Assembly (NCBI RefSeq): GCF_020176955.2
Contig: NZ_JAIUCZ020000009.1
Coordinates: 1-64,000, forward strand
DNA from: Nocardia sp. alder85J
GTDB taxonomy: Bacteria > Actinomycetota > Actinomycetes > Mycobacteriales > Mycobacteriaceae
Length of the DNA stretch: 64,000 nt
Reading direction: 5' to 3'
Shown: in pieces, positions 58,570-64,000 of the stretch
Position numbering within the stretch: the first letter of the stretch is position 1
Layout of the letters: each line of letters opens with the position of its first letter
Translations under genes and position numbers: made by a program
The notes under the pieces: generated by a model
Seen by the model: the letters and a program-made list of their open reading frames with translations, nothing else
What the model was told of the DNA's origin: nothing
Databases searched by the model: none

Positions 58570-59757
58570 ATGGATCTGAGCGACTCGCCGGACGAAGCGC
58601 GGTTCCGAACCCGCATTCGTGACTGGCTGACCGAGACTCTGCCGACCTTGCCGTGGCCGGAGCCGGCGCGGCTCGAGGACAAACGCGGCTTCTGGTCGGT
58701 CTGGCAGCGCACGCTCTTCGAGGCGGGTTTCGCGGGCCTGTCCTGGCCCGCCGAATTCGGCGGCGCCGGTGCGGACGCGAAGATCAAGGCGATCTTCAAC
58801 GAGGAGATGGATCGGGCCGGCGCGCCCGAACGGCTCAACATCATCGGTGAGGACTTCGCGGGCCCGACCATCGTGGCCTTCGGCGACGACCGGCAGAAGC
58901 AGCGCTATCTGGAGCCGATCCTGCGCGGCGAGGAGATCTGGTGCCAGTTGTTCTCCGAACCGGAATCGGGATCCGACCTCGCGTCGCTGCGCACCAGAGC
59001 GACGAAGGTCGACGGTGGATGGACGATCCGGGGCCAGAAGATCTGGACCTCGCGCGCGCAGATCGCCGACAACGCGATCCTGCTGGCCCGCACCGGCGGT
59101 GGTGAGCGCCACCACGGCATCACCTATTTCCTGCTGCCCATGTCGTCGGCGGGGGTGACGGTTCGCCCCCTGCCGCACATGCTCGGTGAAGCGGAGTTCA
59201 ACGAGGTATTCCTGGACGACGTCTTCCTGCCGGACGACGCGGTCGTGGGCTCGGTCGACGGCGGCTGGAAGGTCGCCATGGGAACCCTGGCCTTCGAGCG
59301 GGTCGGCATCGCGACCGGGCGGGTGAACACCACTCGCGCGGTCGACGATCTCATCGCGCAGATAAAACAGAAGACCGACGACCAGGGCCGGGCGCTGCGC
59401 GAGCAGCCCGAGGTACGCCAGCACATCGCCGATCTGTACGGCCGCGCGCTGACCCATTACCTCATCGGTCAGCGAGTCATCACCGGCGCCGCGTCCGGGC
59501 AACCCCCGGGGCCGGTGACCTCCATCGGCAAGCTCTACTTCTGCCCGCTGGTCGAGGACATCGCGGACTTCGGTCTCGAAATCGCCGAATTCGGCGGGCA
59601 ATTCGGCCTCGCGGACGATTCCGGGTCCGCCGACGGGGATCAGCAGCGCTGGCTGCGGCTCGCCTATCAGGCACGCGGAACCGCCATCGCCGGCGGCTCG
59701 ACCTTCATCCAACGCAACATCGCTGCCGAGCGAGTGCTCGGAATGCCCCGAGGCTGA
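58570..59757 (+). CDS. acyl-CoA dehydrogenase
   Basis: A 395-aa FAD enzyme of the large FadE-type group. LSWPAEFGGAGADAKIKAIF near 60, WCQLFSEPESGSDLASLRTR near 120, GQKIWTSRAQIADNAILLAR near 150, EAEFNEVFLDDVFLP near 210 and GGSTFIQRNIAAERVLGMPR at the end. Start ATG is preceded by GGAGGTGGAG. It introduces the alpha-beta double bond into the CoA ester. The TTTGGTC motif overlaps its promoter, and a CoA ligase follows 13 bp later. Confidence 0.92.
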   Translation: MDLSDSPDEARFRTRIRDWLTETLPTLPWPEPARLEDKRGFWSVWQRTLFEAGFAGLSWPAEFGGAGADAKIKAIFNEEMDRAGAPERLNIIGEDFAGPTIVAFGDDRQKQRYLEPILRGEEIWCQLFSEPESGSDLASLRTRATKVDGGWTIRGQKIWTSRAQIADNAILLARTGGGERHHGITYFLLPMSSAGVTVRPLPHMLGEAEFNEVFLDDVFLPDDAVVGSVDGGWKVAMGTLAFERVGIATGRVNTTRAVDDLIAQIKQKTDDQGRALREQPEVRQHIADLYGRALTHYLIGQRVITGAASGQPPGPVTSIGKLYFCPLVEDIADFGLEIAEFGGQFGLADDSGSADGDQQRWLRLAYQARGTAIAGGSTFIQRNIAAERVLGMPRG

Positions 59758-59770
59758 GAAAGGCGGCGTG

Positions 59771-61717
59771 ATGAGCACCTACGTGTGGAATCCGACACCC
59801 GAATACATCGAGAACGCGAACGTCACGAGATTGGCGCGCGCCCACGGCATCGACTCGATCGGTGCACTGCGGCGCCGGTCGACCGCGGACGTGTCCTGGT
59901 ACTGGGATGCCGCGATCACCGATCTGGGCATCCCGTTCGCGACGCCGTACGAATCGGTCCTCGATCTGTCGAAGGGGATCGAATTCCCCGACTGGTTCGT
60001 CGGCGGCGCCTTCAATGCGGTCGACGCCTGCCTCACCCGCTGGCTGGACCACGCCGCCGACCGGACCGCGATCGTCCACGAGGCCGAGGACGGGTCCGTC
60101 CGCACGCTCACCTACGGCGAACTCGCCGAGCGGGTCGGCCGGGCCGCGGCCGGGCTGGCCGCGCTCGGAGTGGGTGAAGGCGACACGGTGGCCATCTATC
60201 TTCCGATGATTCCCGAGGCGGTCGTCGCGTGTTACGCCGCGGCCGGAATCGGGGCGATCATCGTGCCGCTGTTCTCCGGGTTCGCCGCGCCCGCCATCGC
60301 CTCGCGGCTGAACGACGCGGCGGCGACGGCGGTGATCGTCGCCGACGGGACGATCCGCCGCGGCAAGAAGGTCGCGATGGCGGGCGAACTGGCGAAGGCC
60401 CTCGCGCAGTCGCCCTCCGTCCACTCGGTAATCACGGTCGAAAATATCGGCGACGCAACGGATTTCGATGCCGCAAAGGTCACGGTGACGCCGTGGGGCG
60501 AGCTCCTCGCTGCCGAGCCGTACGAGTTCCGTCCCTTCCCCGCCATGCAGACGCTGATGCTCGGCTACACCTCCGGCACGACCGGCAAGCCCAAGGGGGC
60601 GGTCCACACCCACGCCGGGTTCACCGTCAAGGTCGCGACCGAGGTGGCCTATTCCTTCGACATCGACCAGGGCGACACCTTCTGCTGGATCACGGACATG
60701 GGCTGGGTCATGGGTCCGTTGGCGGCCTTCGGGACCCATGCCAACGGCGCCACCCTGCTGCTCTACGAGGGCTCACCCGATATCCCGGATTCCTGCCGGC
60801 TCTGGGATCTCGTACAGCGGCACCGGATCACGATGCTCGGTGTCTCGCCGACCCTGGTCCGCGCGCTGAAGTCGACACCTCTGCCCGAGATCGCCGCCCG
60901 GGATCTGAGTTCGATACACGCGCTGGGTTCCACCGGTGAGCCCTGGGATCCCGACTCCTACGACTGGCTCGCCGACGGTGTCTTCGGTGGCCGGGTCCCG
61001 GTGATCAATTTCTCCGGTGGTACCGAGGTGGGCGGGTCGTTCCTCGCGCCCTATCCGGTGGAGCCGATCCCCAGTTGCTCGCTGGGTGGTCCGTCGCTGG
61101 GTATGGACGTCGACGTGGTCGACGACGGCGGCCGATCCCAGCGCGGCGTCATCGGGGAACTCGTCTGCCGGCAACCGTGGCCGGCGATGACCCGCGGGGT
61201 CTGGCGGGACCGCGCGCGCTACCTGGAATCCTATTGGTCCACCTTCCCCGGGATCTGGTGCCACGGCGACTACGCCCGCGCCGACGACGACGGGCAGTGG
61301 TACATCCTGGGCCGGTCCGACGACGTGATGAACGTGGCGGGCAAGCGGTTGGCTCCCGCCGAGGTGGAGGCGGTCCTGACCACGCATCCGGCGGTCGCCG
61401 AGGCCGCGGCTGTCGGCGTGCCGGATCCCCGGAAGGGGGAGACCGTCTGGGCTTTCTGGGTGCCCCGCCGGGGCGCCGACGTCGAGGGTGTCTCCGACGA
61501 ATTGCGCCGACTGGTCGCGACCGGCGTCGGAAAGCCGTTCGCGCCGGCGAAGGTGTGGATGGTCGAGGCTCTGCCGAAGACCCGCTCGGCCAAGATTCTG
61601 CGCCGCGCCGTTCGTGCCGCGGCGATCGATGCCGATCCCGGGGATCTGTCGGGCGCGGAGAATCCCGAGGCCGTGGTCGCCATCCGTGATCTCGTCCACC
61701 GCCCGAGTGCCGGCTGA
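59771..61717 (+). CDS. acetyl/propionyl-CoA synthetase-like acyl-CoA ligase
   Basis: About 648 aa, the long ACS-type of AMP-forming ligase with an N-terminal ACAS domain (STADVSWYWDAAITDLGIPF). YTSGTTGKPKGAVHTHAGF near 270, WITDMGWVMGP near 305, INFSGGTEVGGSF near 415, WYILGRSDDVMNVAGKRLAP near 515 and catalytic Lys in TRSAKILRRAV near 610. The substrate is probably a larger carboxylate because the pocket region differs from ACS. A GTG three bases earlier is the alternative start. In an operon with two acyl-CoA dehydrogenases. Confidence 0.9.
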   Translation: MSTYVWNPTPEYIENANVTRLARAHGIDSIGALRRRSTADVSWYWDAAITDLGIPFATPYESVLDLSKGIEFPDWFVGGAFNAVDACLTRWLDHAADRTAIVHEAEDGSVRTLTYGELAERVGRAAAGLAALGVGEGDTVAIYLPMIPEAVVACYAAAGIGAIIVPLFSGFAAPAIASRLNDAAATAVIVADGTIRRGKKVAMAGELAKALAQSPSVHSVITVENIGDATDFDAAKVTVTPWGELLAAEPYEFRPFPAMQTLMLGYTSGTTGKPKGAVHTHAGFTVKVATEVAYSFDIDQGDTFCWITDMGWVMGPLAAFGTHANGATLLLYEGSPDIPDSCRLWDLVQRHRITMLGVSPTLVRALKSTPLPEIAARDLSSIHALGSTGEPWDPDSYDWLADGVFGGRVPVINFSGGTEVGGSFLAPYPVEPIPSCSLGGPSLGMDVDVVDDGGRSQRGVIGELVCRQPWPAMTRGVWRDRARYLESYWSTFPGIWCHGDYARADDDGQWYILGRSDDVMNVAGKRLAPAEVEAVLTTHPAVAEAAAVGVPDPRKGETVWAFWVPRRGADVEGVSDELRRLVATGVGKPFAPAKVWMVEALPKTRSAKILRRAVRAAAIDADPGDLSGAENPEAVVAIRDLVHRPSAG

Positions 61718-61726
61718 GGAGAAGCG

Positions 61727-62794
61727 ATGCATTGGGAGTTGTCCGAAGAGCAGGAGATGTTCGCCGCATCGCTGCGGGAATGGATCACCGCCAAATTCCC
61801 GGCCGAGATCGTGCGTACCATGCAAGCCTCCGGTGAGACGAGCCGGTTCACCGAGGCTCTCGTCCGAGACGGCTGGTGGGGAGTCGGCTATTCGGAGGCT
61901 GTGTCCGGTCAGGGCGGGGGAGTCCTCGAACTGGCGCTCGCCGCGCGTGAGTTCGGCCGTCATGCCGTGCCCGATTCGTGCTGGCTCGCGGCCGCCTTGG
62001 TCGCACCGTTGCTGACCGAGACGGAACTGGCCGGGCAGCTGGCCGGCGCGCAGCGCTTCGCTCTCGCTGTTCCGGCGGACCGAACGCCGGCGTGGGCGCC
62101 GTTGTCCGTGGCGGAGGACGGGCTGACCGGTGCGGTGCGCCATGTGCTGGGCGCCCTCGAAGCCGATGTGTTCATCGTGCCGGTGACGGGACCGCACGGC
62201 CCCGGCCTGGCCCGGGTGCCGGCGGCTGCGGCGGCCGTCGAGCGGGACGACCTGCTCGATCGCTCCCGGGTCGCGGGCACGGTCGAGTTCGACCGGGTAC
62301 GGCCCGCCGAGGTCGTCGCGATATCCGAAACGTCGCTGTCCGCCACGGTGGCGCTGGCCGGTGTCCTGACGGCCGCCGACGCGTTGGGCGCCGGGGAGCG
62401 GATGCTCGAGCTCGCGGTCGGATACAGCAAGCAGCGCAAGCAGTTCGGGCAGTTGATCGGATCGTTTCAGGCCGTCAAGCATGCCGCCGCGCAGATGCTC
62501 GTCGCGGTCGAGGCGGCCTATTCGACGGCGTTGTACGCCGCGGCCGCGATCGATGCCGGACTCGCCGCGGCGCCGACCGTCGCCGCGGTGGCGAAGGCCC
62601 AGGTGACCGGGGCGGTCGCGGATCTCGCGGAATCGGCGCTCACCGTGCACGGTGCGATCGGCTACACGTGGGAGCACGATCTGCAGCTGTTCTACAAACG
62701 CGCCAAGCTCGACCGCGCCCTGTTCGGCCCGCCGCGCGTGTGGAACGAACGGATTGCCGTGGCATTGCTCGACGAGCCGGTTCCGGTGGGCTGA
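61727..62794 (+). CDS. acyl-CoA dehydrogenase-family protein (small-subunit type)
   Basis: 355 aa. Shorter than canonical ACADs, with a weak middle domain, as in FadE subunits that pair with a second ACAD to form heterotetramers. Recognisable: MHWELSEEQEMFAASLREWI, YSKQRKQFGQLIGSFQAVKH near 235 and ALTVHGAIGYTWEHDLQLFY near 305; the region around residue 100-160 is divergent. It may need the dehydrogenase at 58570 or 62859 as partner. Begins 9 bp after the ligase. Confidence 0.86.
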   Translation: MHWELSEEQEMFAASLREWITAKFPAEIVRTMQASGETSRFTEALVRDGWWGVGYSEAVSGQGGGVLELALAAREFGRHAVPDSCWLAAALVAPLLTETELAGQLAGAQRFALAVPADRTPAWAPLSVAEDGLTGAVRHVLGALEADVFIVPVTGPHGPGLARVPAAAAAVERDDLLDRSRVAGTVEFDRVRPAEVVAISETSLSATVALAGVLTAADALGAGERMLELAVGYSKQRKQFGQLIGSFQAVKHAAAQMLVAVEAAYSTALYAAAAIDAGLAAAPTVAAVAKAQVTGAVADLAESALTVHGAIGYTWEHDLQLFYKRAKLDRALFGPPRVWNERIAVALLDEPVPVG

Positions 62795-62807
62795 CCCCCG
62801 TTCCAGT

Positions 62808-62830
62808 TTTGGTCAGTCCATTGATATAGT
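62808..62830 (+). promoter_or_regulatory. TTTGGTCAGTCCATTG operator/promoter element
   Basis: The motif starts 51 bp before the GTG at 62859 and is followed by a -10-like TATAGT (62825-62830). Same motif as at 52365, 54022 and 58521. Confidence 0.6.
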
Positions 62831-62858
62831 TAACCGAGTTGAGGGATGGAGGACGGAC

Positions 62859-64000
62859 GTGGATTTCGAACTGACAGAGGACCAGGTCACGATTCGTGAC
62901 GCGGTCGCGGAGCTCGCGGCCAAGTTCGACGATCAGTACTGGCAGGAGAAGGACGCCGAGCACGAATTCCCCACGGAGTTCTACAACGCCTTCGCTACCG
63001 GTGGATGGCTGGGCATCACCACCCCCGAAAAGTACGGCGGTCACGGGTACGGGATCACCGAGGCGTCGATCCTGCTCGAACAGGTGGCCGCGTCCGGTGC
63101 CGGGATGAACGGCGCCAGCTCGATGCATCTGTCGATCTTCGGGATGCACCCGGTCATCGTGCACGGCAGCGAGGAGCTCAAACAGCGCACGCTGCCGCGC
63201 ATCGTCAACGGTGATCTGCACGTCTGTTTCGGGGTCACCGAACCGGGCGCCGGCCTCGACACCACCAAGATCACGACCTTCGCCGAGCGCGACGGTGACA
63301 GGTACATCGTCAACGGGCGCAAGGTCTGGATCTCCAAGGCGGTGGAATCCGAGAAGATCCTGCTGCTGACGCGCACCGCGCGATTCGAGGACTCGCCGCG
63401 CAAGACCGACGGCCTGACGCTGTTCCTCACCGACCTCGATCGCGACAAGGTCGAGATCCGGCCCATCAAGAAGATGGGCCGCAACGCGGTGACCTCCAAC
63501 GAATTGTTCATCGACAACCTCGAGATCCCGATCGAGGATCGGGTGGGCGAGGAGGGCAAGGGCTTCACCTACATTCTCGACGGCCTCAACCCCGAACGGA
63601 TGCTGGTGGCCGCGGAGGCGCTGGGTATCGGCCGGGCCGCGATGCGAGCGGCTGTCCGTTACGGTAACGAGCGCGAGGTCTTCGGCCGTCCCATCGGCAA
63701 GAACCAGGGAATCCAATTCCCCCTTGCGGATTCGCTGGCCCGCCTCGACGCGGCCGAGCTCATGCTCCGCAAGGCGACCTGGTTGTACGACAACGGAAAG
63801 CCGTGCGGGCGGGAGGCGAACACCGCCAAGTATCTGTGTGCCGACGCGGGTTTCGAAGCCGCGGATCGTGCGCTCCAGACCCACGGCGGCATGGGTTATT
63901 CGGAGGAGTACAACGTGTCCCGGTACTTCCGGGAAGCCCGCCTGACCCGTATCGCGCCCATCAGCCAGGAAATGATCCTCAATTACCTCGGCTCGCATGT
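62859..64000 (+). CDS. acyl-CoA dehydrogenase (3' end beyond window)
   Basis: At least 380 aa; the frame is open to the window end. GTG start with GGAGGACGG upstream (VDFELTEDQVTIRDAVAEL). CFGVTEPGAGLDTTKITTFA near 125, NGRKVWISKAVESEKILLLT near 150, KKMGRNAVTSNELFIDNLEI near 205, QTHGGMGYSEEYNVSRYF near 345 and ARLTRIAPISQEMILNYLGS near 370. The last motif, R-x-A-P-I-S, places it in a subgroup of aerobic ACADs distinct from the other two here. It probably has its own promoter under the TTTGGTC operator. Confidence 0.92.
   Translation, partial: MDFELTEDQVTIRDAVAELAAKFDDQYWQEKDAEHEFPTEFYNAFATGGWLGITTPEKYGGHGYGITEASILLEQVAASGAGMNGASSMHLSIFGMHPVIVHGSEELKQRTLPRIVNGDLHVCFGVTEPGAGLDTTKITTFAERDGDRYIVNGRKVWISKAVESEKILLLTRTARFEDSPRKTDGLTLFLTDLDRDKVEIRPIKKMGRNAVTSNELFIDNLEIPIEDRVGEEGKGFTYILDGLNPERMLVAAEALGIGRAAMRAAVRYGNEREVFGRPIGKNQGIQFPLADSLARLDAAELMLRKATWLYDNGKPCGREANTAKYLCADAGFEAADRALQTHGGMGYSEEYNVSRYFREARLTRIAPISQEMILNYLGSH

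Noticed and set aside
52365..62830. KstR/KstR2 steroid-regulon operators
   Set aside because: The TTTGGTC-NN-WCC element does not match the described KstR or KstR2 palindromes as I know them, and no steroid-ring genes are present.

Overview
The window is very GC-rich actinobacterial DNA. GC-rich third codon positions, WXG100 proteins, a CCA-encoding tRNA-Pro and the general gene repertoire suggest a mycolate-containing actinomycete such as Nocardia or Rhodococcus. The genus is an inference; there is no rRNA or marker gene to fix it.

Left third (about 1-25,520) is an accessory island ending at tRNA-Pro(GGG). It opens with a minus-strand operon: two WXG100 proteins, a WXG100-type polymorphic toxin and a HEAT-like putative immunity gene, all overlapping or nearly so. 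An hsdR relic follows, then a pile of decayed insertion sequences: an IS30 element inside an IS3 element, which abuts and truncates an IS630 element. An intact-looking second IS630 copy lies 15 kb away in inverted orientation. Between the two copies sit a TetR regulator and a six-gene minus-strand operon (7,656-21,128) of large proteins with no recognisable enzyme: a hemopexin-like/glycine-rich protein, a DUF6603-like protein, proteins of 778 and 1,302 aa, and two proteins built from three copies of one beta-rich module. An ISL3 element then cuts both the end of the second IS630 and a tyrosine integrase that lies beside an excisionase and the tRNA, so the island has probably lost its own means of excision.

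Middle (25,800-36,950): a small MarR-linked minus-strand operon encodes a DsbA/FrnE-like oxidoreductase, a nucleoside deaminase, a paired SMR efflux pump and an Old Yellow Enzyme. Divergent from it is a compact plus-strand set that looks biosynthetic: adenylating enzyme, acyl carrier protein, ectoine-synthase-like cupin, acyl-CoA dehydrogenase, transglutaminase-like protein and an Asp/Glu-racemase-superfamily enzyme, closed by a second MarR regulator.

Right (37,000-64,000): a catabolic supercluster. A cytochrome P450 with its own ferredoxin and ferredoxin reductase, an alcohol dehydrogenase and an aldehyde dehydrogenase could turn a methyl group (possibly of a cyclic monoterpene) into a carboxylate. 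Two tandem GAF-LuxR regulators and a PaaX regulator follow. Then come three acyl-CoA ligases, three acyl-CoA dehydrogenases, MaoC-type hydratases, a CitE-like lyase, an atypical SDR, an MDR reductase and a hotdog thioesterase. Most unexpectedly there is a complete two-subunit 2-hydroxyacyl-CoA dehydratase/benzoyl-CoA-reductase-type enzyme with its ATP-dependent activator, normally an anaerobic, oxygen-sensitive system.

Two recurrent operator-like motifs tie the catabolic genes together: TTYGACA-N15-TGTCRAA at two promoters, and TTTGGTC-NN-WCC about 50 bp before four start codons. A sevenfold perfect 17-bp tandem repeat lies between paaX and the dehydratase operon.
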